From Moheibacter sediminis (lineage in GTDB: Bacteria > Bacteroidota > Bacteroidia > Flavobacteriales > Weeksellaceae): DNA of 64,000 nucleotides. The notes beneath the pieces were generated by a model. That model made no database searches and was not told the DNA's origin. It saw nothing but the letters and a program-made list of their open reading frames with translations. The stretch spans positions 62,001 to 126,000 of the forward strand of contig NZ_FWXS01000007.1 of assembly GCF_900176425.1 (NCBI RefSeq), written 5' to 3'. Within the stretch, counting starts at the first letter, position 1. The number at the start of each line of letters is the position of its first letter. This document shows, piece by piece, positions 42,519 through 51,453 of this stretch. Both the position numbers and the translations under genes were made by a program.

Positions 42519-44930
42519 ATGGTGAAATCATTAAAGTTAGCAATTTTTATTTTCATGACATTTTCTGCGGTGTCTTATGCCCAGGTACCGTCAGTTACGA
42601 TTTCAGGAACTGTCAAAAGTAAATCAGATCAATCTGCATTACCCTATGCTTATGTTGATTTATTCAGCAAAAAAGAACCAATAATTATTTCAGGAGCAGT
42701 CACAGATGAAGAGGGTAGATTTTCATTACCTGAAATCGAACCGGGAAATTACATACTTGAAATATCATATTTAGGGTTTGAAACGAAACAAGAATCCATT
42801 TATGTTGGAAGTCTATCAGAATTTATAGAATTACCTGTCTTTGAACTTAACGAAGAATTAACCGTTTTAGAAAGTGCAGTCATTACAGGCGCAGTCAGTG
42901 GCGTAAGCAATAAATTGGACAAAAAAACTTATTCATTAGAAGACAATATCAGTCAAAGCGGAGGTTCTGTTTTGCAAAGTATGCAGAATCTACCCGGCGT
43001 GACTATACACGATGGGAAAGTACAATTGAGGGGAAGTGATAAAATTACTGTTTTGATTGACGGAAAGCAGACATCATTGACGGGTTTTGGAAGCCAGAAA
43101 GGATTGGAAAACATCCCTGCATCGGCGATTGATAAAATTGAAATCATCAACAATCCATCTTCAAAATATGATGCAAATGGTAATGCAGGTATCATCAACA
43201 TCATCATGAAAAAAAACAAGAAAAATGGATGGAATGGTAAAGTTGGACTGACCACAGGTTTGGGTTCGCTTTGGGAGAGAAAAGAAAACCTTCCAACAAT
43301 AAGACCGCAGTACACTTTAACTCCAAAAATTAATCCTTCGGTTTCGCTTAATTATAGGAAAGACAAGGTCAATTTCTTTTTACAGGCGGATAATCTTTAT
43401 ACAGAAACACTTAATAAAAATGAATATGTAACCCGAACTTATGATGACGGAACTGTTCTTCATTCGCAATTTAAACGCAATAGAAACACAAATTATCTTA
43501 CAGTAAATACGGGAATTGACTGGTACATCAATGATAAAAATACATTGACTATATCAGGTATGTACGGAAATGAAAAAATCATAGACAAAGGAGATCAGCC
43601 AATATTTAATGCAGACTATTCTGAAAGAAAAAGACTTTGGCAGTTTTTGGAGGATGAAGTGCTTACTACTGCGATGGTTTCAACTTCATTCCAACATAAA
43701 TTTGATGAACCAGGACATCAATTGAACATTGCTTTCAATTATACATTTCATAGGGAAGATGAGAAGTATTTCTATGATAATTTTTTGCCTAATTCTACAG
43801 GTTGGGATGATTTCAAATTATTGGCAGATGAGCAGGTTTATGATTTTAATTTAGATTATTCCAAACCTTTGAAATATGGACGTTTAGAAGCAGGGATTAA
43901 ATTTCGAAATAGGAGTATTCCAACCGATATGCAATTCTTTCCGGGAGAAAATTCAGTGATGGATCTGGATGCAGATGGTCAGGCAACTTATAAAGAATTG
44001 ATACCTGCTGTATATGGTAATTATGTTTTTGAAAATGAAAAATGGGAGGCAGAATTAGGCTTACGTCTGGAGTATGTGAAAATTCGATATGATGTGGATG
44101 CAAACCACAATACTTATAAAAGTGATGGTTATGACTATACGCAACCTTTTCCTAATCTTCGTTTAGCTTATAAACTCAATGATAATAATAAAATTTCAAT
44201 TTTCTACAACCGAAGAGTTGACCGTCCAAATGAGGTTGACATCCGAATCTTCCCCAAATATGATGATGCTGAAATTATTAAAGTCGGAAATCCAAGTCTG
44301 CGCGCTCAATTCACAAATTCCATAGAATTAGGCTATAAAAATACATGGAGTTCAGGTCATTTGTATGGTGCTCTTTATCATCGGTTTGCTGATGGAACTA
44401 TTACACGAATTTCCAGCATCGTTCCGGGAAATATTCTGGTGTATGCTATATTTCAAAATGCAGGAAGAAGTTACAATTCAGGTATAGAGACTATTTGGAA
44501 TCAGAAAATATCGAATATTTATTCCTTCAATTTCAATGGAAATATTTACAGAAATCAAATCAATTCCTTTACAGTGGAAAACCTATATCCTGAACCTAAC
44601 ATATATTCCGCGCCCGAACAAACAGCTATTTCAGGAAATCTGAAACTGAACAATACATTTCGATTTGCAAAAAATTGGGATGCACAAATATCAGCTACAT
44701 ACCTGGCACCGGATATTATTCCGCAGGGAAAAATAGGTTTCAGATATTCATTGGATGCGGGTGTGAAAAAATCAATTCAAAACGGGAAAGGAGAAATTTT
44801 CTTAAATGCCAATGATTTATTTAATACAATGGTTATAAAGAGAAAGATAGAGGGTTCAGGTTTTAGCTATACCAGTGATGATTATTATGAAACACAGGTG
44901 GTTCGGATTGGATATAGTTACAAGTTTTAA
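42519..44930 (+). CDS. outer-membrane beta-barrel protein, TonB-dependent receptor type
   Basis: A roughly 803-residue protein from ATG 42519 (the frame opens earlier but the N-terminus then lacks a signal peptide). After the signal peptide comes a carboxypeptidase-regulatory-like domain (VTISGTVKSKSDQSALPYAYVDLF ... GRFSLPEIEPGNYILEISYLGFE), then a plug with VLQSMQNLPGVTIHDGKVQLRG and VLIDGKQTSL, and a large barrel ending in IGYSYKF. Substrate unknown. It stands between the methyltransferase and the HD gene, probably controlled by the adjacent two-component system. Confidence 0.9.
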   Translation: MVKSLKLAIFIFMTFSAVSYAQVPSVTISGTVKSKSDQSALPYAYVDLFSKKEPIIISGAVTDEEGRFSLPEIEPGNYILEISYLGFETKQESIYVGSLSEFIELPVFELNEELTVLESAVITGAVSGVSNKLDKKTYSLEDNISQSGGSVLQSMQNLPGVTIHDGKVQLRGSDKITVLIDGKQTSLTGFGSQKGLENIPASAIDKIEIINNPSSKYDANGNAGIINIIMKKNKKNGWNGKVGLTTGLGSLWERKENLPTIRPQYTLTPKINPSVSLNYRKDKVNFFLQADNLYTETLNKNEYVTRTYDDGTVLHSQFKRNRNTNYLTVNTGIDWYINDKNTLTISGMYGNEKIIDKGDQPIFNADYSERKRLWQFLEDEVLTTAMVSTSFQHKFDEPGHQLNIAFNYTFHREDEKYFYDNFLPNSTGWDDFKLLADEQVYDFNLDYSKPLKYGRLEAGIKFRNRSIPTDMQFFPGENSVMDLDADGQATYKELIPAVYGNYVFENEKWEAELGLRLEYVKIRYDVDANHNTYKSDGYDYTQPFPNLRLAYKLNDNNKISIFYNRRVDRPNEVDIRIFPKYDDAEIIKVGNPSLRAQFTNSIELGYKNTWSSGHLYGALYHRFADGTITRISSIVPGNILVYAIFQNAGRSYNSGIETIWNQKISNIYSFNFNGNIYRNQINSFTVENLYPEPNIYSAPEQTAISGNLKLNNTFRFAKNWDAQISATYLAPDIIPQGKIGFRYSLDAGVKKSIQNGKGEIFLNANDLFNTMVIKRKIEGSGFSYTSDDYYETQVVRIGYSYKF

Positions 44931-44941
44931 AAAAAAGAAAT

Positions 44942-45529
44942 ATGAATTTGATTCTAAGAGAAACAGAGAAATACATTCGATCATTTCTCAAAGATAATCT
45001 TTCCGAAAAACTGCTTTTTCATAACATCAGTCATACTTATGAGGTGGTAGAGGCTGTGAAAGAAATCGGAACGACCTGTAATTTATCTCTTAAGGAAATG
45101 ATCATTGTTGAAGTAGCTGCATGGTTTCATGATTGCGGATATGCTCATGCTTATCACGGACATGAAGAAGAAAGTAAAAAAATAGCAAAAGCTTTTTTAG
45201 AAAGTTTAAAATGGGATTCGGCAAATATCACTGCAGTACTGAAATGTATAGATGCGACTAAATTTCCACAGTATCCTGATTCTTTAATCGACAAAATTCT
45301 GTGCGATGCAGACATGTATCATTTTACGCGAGCAAGTTATCTTAAATATGAGAAGGCATTAAGATTTGAATTTGAAGTTTTCCTTGGTTTGACTTTTACT
45401 GATGAACAGTGGAATAATGAAAACATTTGTGTGATGGATGGTCATACCTATCAAACTGAGTATGGCAAGCAGGTCTTGACTAAATTTAAAGACATTAATC
45501 TTCAATTATTAATAAATAAACAAGTATAA
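44942..45529 (+). CDS. HD-domain phosphohydrolase
   Basis: A 195-residue cytoplasmic protein with the HD metal-binding set: HNISHTYEVVEA (first His), AAWFHDCGYAH (HD pair) and ILCDADMYHF (last Asp). HD proteins cleave phosphomonoesters or cyclic/deoxynucleotides; the substrate is unknown. It is 11 bp after the receptor gene and ends 1 bp before the PAP2 gene, so it belongs to the same operon. Confidence 0.88.
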   Translation: MNLILRETEKYIRSFLKDNLSEKLLFHNISHTYEVVEAVKEIGTTCNLSLKEMIIVEVAAWFHDCGYAHAYHGHEEESKKIAKAFLESLKWDSANITAVLKCIDATKFPQYPDSLIDKILCDADMYHFTRASYLKYEKALRFEFEVFLGLTFTDEQWNNENICVMDGHTYQTEYGKQVLTKFKDINLQLLINKQV

Positions 45530-45530
45530 A

Positions 45531-46316
45531 ATGTCGTCAAACATCACAAAAATATTGATGTATATCACAGTTCTGGTTTCATACACGACAAATCTGTTTG
45601 CTCAAACAGAAATAGATATTGTAAATCCTGTTTTAAATGATACATTATCAAATATCAGTATCCAAGAAAATCGTCTGAATTATAAAAATCTGATTGTTCC
45701 TGTTGTTTTTGTAAGCTATGGAATTGCAAGTTTAAAAGTGAATGAGCTTCAGCAATTGAATCTTTCAACCCGAACTGAAATTCACGAGCACAGTCCAGAT
45801 CATATTAGATTGGATAATTATACTCAGTATGCACCTGCAGTAATGGTATATGGATTGAATGCTGCAGGGATAAAAGGAAAGAATAATTTTAAGGACAGAA
45901 CAATTATCTACGCATCTTCACAATTGATTTCAGCTGCTTTTGTTGTCCCATTAAAACATATAGTAGGGGAAGAACGTCCAGACGGCTCTAATAATAAATC
46001 ATTTCCTTCAGGGCATACAGCAACAGCATTCTCTTCAGCACAATTCATGTTTCGGGAATACAAAGATTCTAACTTTCTTTTGAGCATTTCAGGCTATTCG
46101 TTTGCTGTTTTTACAGGAGTTTACAGAGCTTTGAATGATAAGCATTGGGTAGGCGATATTGTAGCTGGTGCAGGCTTTGGAATTCTATCGACAGAACTTG
46201 CTTATTTTTTATACCCTAAAATAAGTTCCGCTTTTTCAGGAAAAAATAATGATACGATGGTTATACCTTTTTATCAAAATAAAAGTTTTGGGATAGGCTT
46301 GGTAAAAAGATTTTAG
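45531..46316 (+). CDS. PAP2-family membrane lipid phosphatase
   Basis: A 261-residue protein with a signal peptide (ends near LFAQ) and several membrane helices. The three PAP2 motifs are KHIVGEERP, PSGHTATAFSSAQ and YRALNDKHWVGDIVAG. Enzymes of this family remove phosphate from lipid A, undecaprenyl pyrophosphate or phosphatidic acid at the periplasmic face. Together with the methyltransferase upstream it suggests remodelling of lipid phosphate groups. Start ATG 45531 overlaps the HD gene region. Confidence 0.9.
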   Translation: MSSNITKILMYITVLVSYTTNLFAQTEIDIVNPVLNDTLSNISIQENRLNYKNLIVPVVFVSYGIASLKVNELQQLNLSTRTEIHEHSPDHIRLDNYTQYAPAVMVYGLNAAGIKGKNNFKDRTIIYASSQLISAAFVVPLKHIVGEERPDGSNNKSFPSGHTATAFSSAQFMFREYKDSNFLLSISGYSFAVFTGVYRALNDKHWVGDIVAGAGFGILSTELAYFLYPKISSAFSGKNNDTMVIPFYQNKSFGIGLVKRF

Positions 46317-46390
46317 ATTAGATGAATCAAACATGTTGACTTTATTTAGTTTTTTATTATCCAATATTCATCATAAAATTCATTGTTAAT

Positions 46391-46422
46391 AAATAAAGAA
46401 ACCGAACATTTCTGTCCGGTTT
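46391..46422 (-). terminator. terminator after hom
   Basis: AAACCG...CGGTTT with inner ACA/TGT pairs; on the minus strand it is followed by a T-rich stretch 26 bp past the hom stop. Confidence 0.6.
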
Positions 46423-46447
46423 ACTCACAATTTAAACCTAATAAAAC

Positions 46448-47623
46448 TTAAAATCCGATTACGGAAATCTCCTTATTTTCTACAATTCCCGAATTTTTCA
46501 AATCATTCAGATTGATGGTTCCGGTAATGTATTCGTAATTTTTACTTTTGTAGTGTTCATCGATGTTTTGAAACAATTTAGCATTGAAATGAATGTCCGG
46601 ATGAAAACCCACATAAAACTTTCTCGTCACGGGAACATCGCCATGAAATCCATTTCTGACTCCTTTTCTCAATTCATATTTATAATCATAACGAAGCGCA
46701 GAAATATCACTCAAAACCGCTGAAGAAGTAGGGAATCTGCCGGCACCTTTTCCATACAAAAATTGTTCGTCCGCCAATGCACTTCCAATCAAAACCCCGT
46801 TGAATTCATTGTTGACCAATCCCAGAGTTTTCGTTTTTTCAATAAAAGTTGGAATTACTGTCGGGATTAATTCCTGCGTTTCCGCATCCAGATTGCAGCT
46901 CGCAATCAACTTGATGATTTGCCCTTTTTCACTTGCGTATTGGAAATCTTCCGGTTTCAGCGAAGTAATTCCTTTGGTCAAAATGTCTTCCGTCGAAACC
47001 AATCTCCCAAAAGCATGCAAAATGATAATGCTCAATTTATTTGCAGCATCAAATCCTTCCACATCCAAAGTTGGGTCACTTTCCGCGAAACCATTTTCCT
47101 GTGCGGCTTTCAGTGCGCTTTCATAACTTTCATTTTCCGAACGCATTTTAGTCAAAATGTAATTCGTCGAACCATTGACAATTCCTTGGATGTAATTCAA
47201 CAAATCATTGTCATAATATTCCTCCAGATTTCTCAAAATCGGAACGCTTCCGCAAACCGCGGCTTCATAAAGAAAGGAAACATTTTTCTCCCGTTGCAAT
47301 TCAATCAATTCTAAATGATTTTCAGCAATCATTTTTTTGTTGGCGCTGACAACTGATTTTCCGCTGTTCATAGCTGTTTTTACGATTTCAAAAGCTGCGT
47401 CCGCATCGTCAATCAGTTCCACAACCACGTCGATTTCCTCATCGTTCAAAATGTCATTCGCCTCTGTGGAAAATAATTCCGACGGAGCATTTCTCTTTTT
47501 GTCAGGATGTTTGATGACAATTTTTTTGATGTGGGCATTCAATTGTGGCTTTTCTGAAAGAACCTGATAAATCCCTTCACCCACCACACCAAATCCAAAT
47601 AATCCTATGTTTAATTTTTTCAT
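46448..47623 (-). CDS. hom: homoserine dehydrogenase
   Basis: A 391-residue oxidoreductase making homoserine from aspartate semialdehyde (threonine and methionine pathway). NAD(P)-binding motif GLFGFGVVGEGIYQ at the N-terminus; VVSANKKMIAEN, YEAAVCGSVPILR and GIVNGSTNYILTKM form the substrate site, with ESDPTLDVEGFDAANKL later. No regulatory ACT domain is recognisable at the C-terminus, so it may not be feedback-inhibited. It lies 280 bp after metB in the same direction, with a repeat element between. Confidence 0.94.
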   Translation of the reverse strand: MKKLNIGLFGFGVVGEGIYQVLSEKPQLNAHIKKIVIKHPDKKRNAPSELFSTEANDILNDEEIDVVVELIDDADAAFEIVKTAMNSGKSVVSANKKMIAENHLELIELQREKNVSFLYEAAVCGSVPILRNLEEYYDNDLLNYIQGIVNGSTNYILTKMRSENESYESALKAAQENGFAESDPTLDVEGFDAANKLSIIILHAFGRLVSTEDILTKGITSLKPEDFQYASEKGQIIKLIASCNLDAETQELIPTVIPTFIEKTKTLGLVNNEFNGVLIGSALADEQFLYGKGAGRFPTSSAVLSDISALRYDYKYELRKGVRNGFHGDVPVTRKFYVGFHPDIHFNAKLFQNIDEHYKSKNYEYITGTINLNDLKNSGIVENKEISVIGF

Positions 47624-47650
47624 TTAATTCGATTTAATTTTAAAAGAGTC

Positions 47651-47691
47651 AAGCACCGACCCTACAGTTTACCGCAACATAACCGGTGCTT
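47651..47691 (-). terminator. hairpin between metB and hom
   Basis: AAGCACCG and CGGTGCTT pair (8 bp, loop 25), followed on the minus strand by TTGACTCTTTT. It could end the metB transcript. Confidence 0.4.
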
Positions 47692-47748
47692 TTCTCATCA
47701 TTTAAAAACTATGAACTGATTTTATTTTTTTAATTATCCAACTTTTAA

Positions 47749-47888
47749 TTGGGCGCATCCCTGTTGCGATTCAAATCATTTATAAATTTCAAAAGGGTAT
47801 CGCAACACGGTCGGGCTCTCGTCACTCGCTTTCCCGTGAAAAACGGGAAGAGCTCAAACAGATGCCTCCATCCCTTGCGCGGGACAAC
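47749..47888. repeat. intergenic repeat-like palindromic element
   Basis: A compact, GC-richer block beginning GGGCGCATCCCTG and closing TCCCTTGCGCGGG. It has stems TGTTGCGAT/ATCGCAACA (47762-47770/47799-47807), TTCCCGT/ACGGGAA (47831-47849) and outer GCGCA/TGCGC, plus a GGTCGGGCTCTC segment. This recalls a widespread flavobacterial intergenic repeat, but only one copy is in the window. Confidence 0.55.
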
Positions 47889-47902
47889 CGATAATTATTA
47901 TT

Positions 47903-49084
47903 TTATTGAGCTTCTAACTTCTGACCTTTAACTTCTAACTTCAAAGTCCCCAAAGCATTTTCGATGTCTTTGATCAAATCCTCCACATCTTCAATTCCAC
48001 ATGAAAGACGGATCAAAGAATCCTGAACCCCTGAGCTCAACCTTTTTTCTCTTGGGATCGAAGCATGAGTCATTTGTGCAGGATGACAAAGCAAACTTTT
48101 TACGCCGCCTAAACTTTCTGCCAATTTGAAATAATTGGTTGAAGTCACAAATTGGTTTGCAGCTTCTACCGTATCTTCTTTCAAACTAAATGAGATCACA
48201 CCGCCGAAAAGTCCGTTTTGTTGTCTTTTTGCAATTTCGTGGTTCTTGTGTGTAGTTAATCCGGGGTAATAAACTTTGTCTATTTCCTGCCTCGTTGTCA
48301 GATATTCTGCAATTTTACTCGCATTTTCGCTTTGTTGTCTGACCCTTAATTCTAAGGTTTCTATACCACGTATCGCCAAAAAACAATCCCACGGACCTAA
48401 AATTCCTCCGGTTGCATTTTGTATGAATTTGATTTTTTCTGATAATTCAGGTGTTTTTGTAACCACCAATCCCGCAACCAAATCCGAATGACCGGCAATG
48501 TATTTGGTCGCGCTATGGATGATGATGTCCGCTCCCAATTCGAAAGGCAATTGTGCTACCGGACTGGCAAAGGTATTGTCCACCACTACAAGTGCCCCGA
48601 ATGGTTTTGCGATTTCAGAAACTTTCTGAATATCTGTTACTTTCAAAGTTGGATTGGTCGGAGACTCGATCCAGATGAATTTTGTTTTTTCATTGATGAA
48701 TTCAAGGATGTTTTCAGCATCGGTCGTGTCAACATAGTGAATTTTGATGCCTAATTTTTCGTAAATGTGTGTGAATAGTCTGTATGCCCCTCCGTAAATA
48801 TCATCAACCGCAATGATTTCATCGCCGCTCGAAAGTAATTTAGCTACAGCATCGATTGCTGCCAATCCGGTCGCAAAAGCAAATGCATTGTCTCCGCCTT
48901 CCAATTTTGCAATGATGTCTTCCAAAGCTTTTCGGGTTGGATTGTTGCTTCTTGCATAATCGTAACCTTTGTGAACGCCTGGCGCTTCCTGTACAAAAGT
49001 GGAGGTTTGGTAAACCGGAACTGAAATAGAACCCGTCAATGGATCTACCGGTACTGAATGGATGATGTCTGTAATTCTGCTCAT
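47903..49084 (-). CDS. metB: cystathionine gamma-synthase-type PLP enzyme
   Basis: A 393-residue trans-sulfuration enzyme that binds PLP through the Lys in HSATKYIAGHSDLVAG. PVYQTSTFVQEAPG, RSNNPTRKALE and GLAAIDAV at the N-terminus and GVQDSLIRLSCGIED near the C-terminus are typical. It would join activated homoserine with cysteine, or with sulfide; the choice between cystathionine gamma-synthase, gamma-lyase and O-acetylhomoserine sulfhydrylase cannot be made from sequence alone. The SAM riboswitch upstream supports a biosynthetic role in methionine. Confidence 0.9.
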   Translation of the reverse strand: MSRITDIIHSVPVDPLTGSISVPVYQTSTFVQEAPGVHKGYDYARSNNPTRKALEDIIAKLEGGDNAFAFATGLAAIDAVAKLLSSGDEIIAVDDIYGGAYRLFTHIYEKLGIKIHYVDTTDAENILEFINEKTKFIWIESPTNPTLKVTDIQKVSEIAKPFGALVVVDNTFASPVAQLPFELGADIIIHSATKYIAGHSDLVAGLVVTKTPELSEKIKFIQNATGGILGPWDCFLAIRGIETLELRVRQQSENASKIAEYLTTRQEIDKVYYPGLTTHKNHEIAKRQQNGLFGGVISFSLKEDTVEAANQFVTSTNYFKLAESLGGVKSLLCHPAQMTHASIPREKRLSSGVQDSLIRLSCGIEDVEDLIKDIENALGTLKLEVKGQKLEAQ

Positions 49085-49152
49085 TTTATAAGATTTTTTA
49101 ATGTTACTATTTTGATTTAAAATCTCACCAAGAGCAGCATCAGAAAAGCCAA

Positions 49153-49190
49153 AATAAAAAAAGGCTCCTCTGATAAGTCAGAAGAGCCTT
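49153..49190 (-). terminator. riboswitch-controlled terminator before metB
   Basis: AAGGCTC-C-TCTGA and TCAGA-A-GAGCCTT form an interrupted 12-bp stem around TAAG, with seven T on the minus strand, between the SAM riboswitch and metB. Confidence 0.85.
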
Positions 49191-49225
49191 GTATATATTT
49201 TGTGTATATCTAAAACTGTGTCTGT

Positions 49226-49333
49226 ACCTATCTTTCCGCTTTGCAGCGGCTGGACGTAGCACCTTTCTTCCTTTTACAGAAGAGGTTGCTAAAGCTTCAA
49301 CGGGCCATTTCCCTCAGCTTTTCTTGATAAGAA
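49226..49333 (-). promoter_or_regulatory. SAM-I (S-box) riboswitch
   Basis: Read on the minus strand: TTCTTATCAAGAA, TGAGGGAAATGGCCCGTTGAAG, GCAACC, GGTGCTAC and GCCGCTGCAAAGCGGAAAGATAGG follow the SAM-I consensus in order, including the CTTATCAAGA start, GAGGGA, GGCCC and AGATAGG P1 return. A terminator follows, then metB 68 bp later. High SAM should end transcription and turn off metB (and perhaps hom). Confidence 0.93.
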
Positions 49334-49454
49334 TAATTGTTATGAACTTCTCGGTTGCAAATTTAATGCTGAATAATTTAATTATCCAAATTAAATTTCA
49401 ATAAAATTAAAAATAACTTATAATTAACTGATTTATTGTGTTTTATGAAGTTAA

Positions 49455-49961
49455 TTATAACCCCAAGCTTACACCAAAGATAGGTCTGAGTCCTGTTGAG
49501 AATAAACTATCGTCTTCTTTGTAAAGCACATTGTACATCAATCCGCCAAAAAATTGAACTCTTCCGGAACTTCTGTAACCGCCTCCGGCCCAAAGCGCAC
49601 TTTCATCAAAGTTATATTTATTGGAGCCTCCAAATTCATAATCATATTTCTGTGAACCGATGTAATGTTCAAAATGTGTTCTGATAAATATGTTCTGGAT
49701 CGGATAAAAATTTACATAAGGTCCGAAATTGAAAAGATTTTGTCTGGAATCACTCCATTTCGAATATTGATACCCCGCTGTCACACCCGCTTCGAGCATC
49801 GGCATGATTTCATATCCGGCAAACGGAGAAATGGCAAATCCAAAATAATCATTGCTTCCAAAACTTAATCCGAGACCGCCTCCAAAACGCCATTTGGAGG
49901 TTTCTTGTGAGAAAGAATTTACAGAACAAATTAAGGCAAAAAGTATAATTATTTTTTTCAT
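49455..49961 (-). CDS. small outer-membrane beta-barrel protein
   Basis: A 168-residue exported protein with a signal peptide ending near SVNSFSQ and alternating hydrophobic and polar residues of an 8-strand barrel (FGGGLGLSFG, ISPFAGYEIMPMLEAGVTAGYQYS, ending in GVSLGL). Resembles opacity-type outer-membrane porin-like proteins; function unknown. Confidence 0.82.
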   Translation of the reverse strand: MKKIIILFALICSVNSFSQETSKWRFGGGLGLSFGSNDYFGFAISPFAGYEIMPMLEAGVTAGYQYSKWSDSRQNLFNFGPYVNFYPIQNIFIRTHFEHYIGSQKYDYEFGGSNKYNFDESALWAGGGYRSSGRVQFFGGLMYNVLYKEDDSLFSTGLRPIFGVSLGL

Positions 49962-49991
49962 GAGCTAAATTAGATAGCTGCAAAGATGAAA

Positions 49992-50534
49992 TTATTTTTT
50001 AGGAATTCCTAAGATTTCAGTAGCTCCCAGACAATGGATTCCATGTTTGTCATAAGTGGTTTTGGAATTGATTTGGACGGTTTGTAAAGATTCTTTTTGT
50101 AGATTTTGGATGGCTTTTTTGAGCTTGCCTTTTACTTTTCCTTTGGGCGCATAAAAAATCTCATTGTTGACGATGTAGCAATCTTGATTTTCCATCGTTT
50201 TTCTGGATTTGTCTGAATAAAAAAACATTCTGTATTTAGTCAAATACAAATTTCCATCTTTGAGTTCGAGAGGTTCTCCGCTGAGTTTTTTGATGTTGGG
50301 ATTGGCGTTGGAATTGAGTTTTCCGAGTAGGATTCCGTTGTTATTTTTGGTGAAATCTGTGGCTTGCGAATCTTGTTTTCCTTTCAAATTATAATACACT
50401 TTTAAATTGGATTCCGATTCGATTTTAATTCCAATTAATTCATCGTAATTGAAATAAATTTCTCCCGGACTTTGCGCATTCATCCATCCCGAAAAACATA
50501 AAAAAGTTAAGGTCAAAACTAAATTTTTCATCAT
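49992..50534 (-). CDS. secreted protein of unknown function
   Basis: A 180-residue protein with a signal peptide (LVLTLTFLCFSGWMNAQS). The mature part is beta-rich with GEIYFNYDELIGIKIESESNLKVYYNLKG and contains one Cys pair near the middle and end. No family recognised. It stands 30 bp before the barrel gene on the same strand and may share its transcript. Confidence 0.7.
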   Translation of the reverse strand: MMKNLVLTLTFLCFSGWMNAQSPGEIYFNYDELIGIKIESESNLKVYYNLKGKQDSQATDFTKNNNGILLGKLNSNANPNIKKLSGEPLELKDGNLYLTKYRMFFYSDKSRKTMENQDCYIVNNEIFYAPKGKVKGKLKKAIQNLQKESLQTVQINSKTTYDKHGIHCLGATEILGIPKK

Positions 50535-50614
50535 TCAAATTTTCGTTTTTATAGAAAAAATTAGACCAAATCAACTCTTTCAATTTATTTTTTACCTTTA
50601 ATGAAATTTCAAAT

Positions 50615-51235
50615 TTGTCCAAATTCAAAAAACATAAAAAGATTTATTACGTTCCCGGAATCATTAGTTTGATTGTAATTCCTTTGATTTTGTGGCATTA
50701 TGGAACGCAATACATTCAGGAAAATGATTACAGAGTGTTGGGTTTTAATATGCCTCCAAAGGATTATATGGAAGAAGAAGAGTTTGCTGAAGTTTTTGCC
50801 GATATGAAATATGATGATGTCAAAGTACCATCAAATTTTTCATATGAAACAGAGCTCAAATATTTAAATTTAGTTAAAGATTTACAAGAAAAAAATATTG
50901 ATAAAACAGCCATTCGATTTCAGCTTACTGAAGATAATACTTATGGAGATATTGTTAACTTGTTAAACATAATGGAAAAAGCTGAACAGCCAAGGTATGG
51001 TTGGAAACTTGAAGAAAATACTTTTGAGGTAATTCATATCAAACAACATAATGAAGATGTGATGATGTGTGGAACTTTTTTTTTACATCATGACTTAGAA
51101 TCTGTAATTAAGTCTGATCTTAATGTGAAAGAATTCATCCAAAAAATTCCAAAATATTTTTATCCAATACTAATTGGCTATTTAATTTTGATGATCTGCG
51201 CCATTTTCCGTCCCAGAATTTTCATTCCATTGTAG
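50615..51235 (+). CDS. membrane-anchored protein of unknown function
   Basis: A 206-residue protein with hydrophobic segments at both ends (about 13-30 and 185-203) and an acidic soluble region between them. TTG 50615 is the likely start; the nearby ATG 50601 is in another frame and leads to an early stop. No family recognised. Divergent from the secreted-protein gene. Confidence 0.6.
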   Translation: MSKFKKHKKIYYVPGIISLIVIPLILWHYGTQYIQENDYRVLGFNMPPKDYMEEEEFAEVFADMKYDDVKVPSNFSYETELKYLNLVKDLQEKNIDKTAIRFQLTEDNTYGDIVNLLNIMEKAEQPRYGWKLEENTFEVIHIKQHNEDVMMCGTFFLHHDLESVIKSDLNVKEFIQKIPKYFYPILIGYLILMICAIFRPRIFIPL

Positions 51236-51295
51236 TTTTTACTGATTGATTTACAGTGAAATATAAGGTTTAGTGATTTATCCAAAAATAATTTT

Positions 51296-51303
51296 TATAT
51301 TTG
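51296..51303 (+). promoter_or_regulatory. -7 box of the RNA helicase promoter
   Basis: TATATTTG, 151 bp before the helicase start, so the transcript has a long leader. Confidence 0.6.
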
Positions 51304-51308
51304 CACCC

Positions 51309-51453
51309 GTTTTCTGGGTAGAAAACACGAATGTATAAAGATCATTTTGGGTTTTATTAGGCTGCGTAGCCATTTAAGTTCATCTTTTTCGCATTCGATT
51401 TAACAATCTCCGGTGCGAAGGCAGATGACCGATTACCGGCAAATAAAAATTTT
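51309..51453 (+). promoter_or_regulatory. structured 5' leader of the DEAD-box helicase mRNA
   Basis: Hairpins GTTTTCT/AGAAAAC (51309-51326) and GGCT/AGCC (51360-51371). TCATCT plus TTCGCA pair with TGCGAA plus AGATGA (51380-51428). CCGGT/ACCGG (51410-51439) crosses this stem, so the two can alternate or form a pseudoknot. A switchable leader fits a cold-induced gene; function not shown. Confidence 0.5.

Noticed and set aside
46919-47314. 131-residue plus frame opposite hom
   Set aside because: Antisense shadow of homoserine dehydrogenase.
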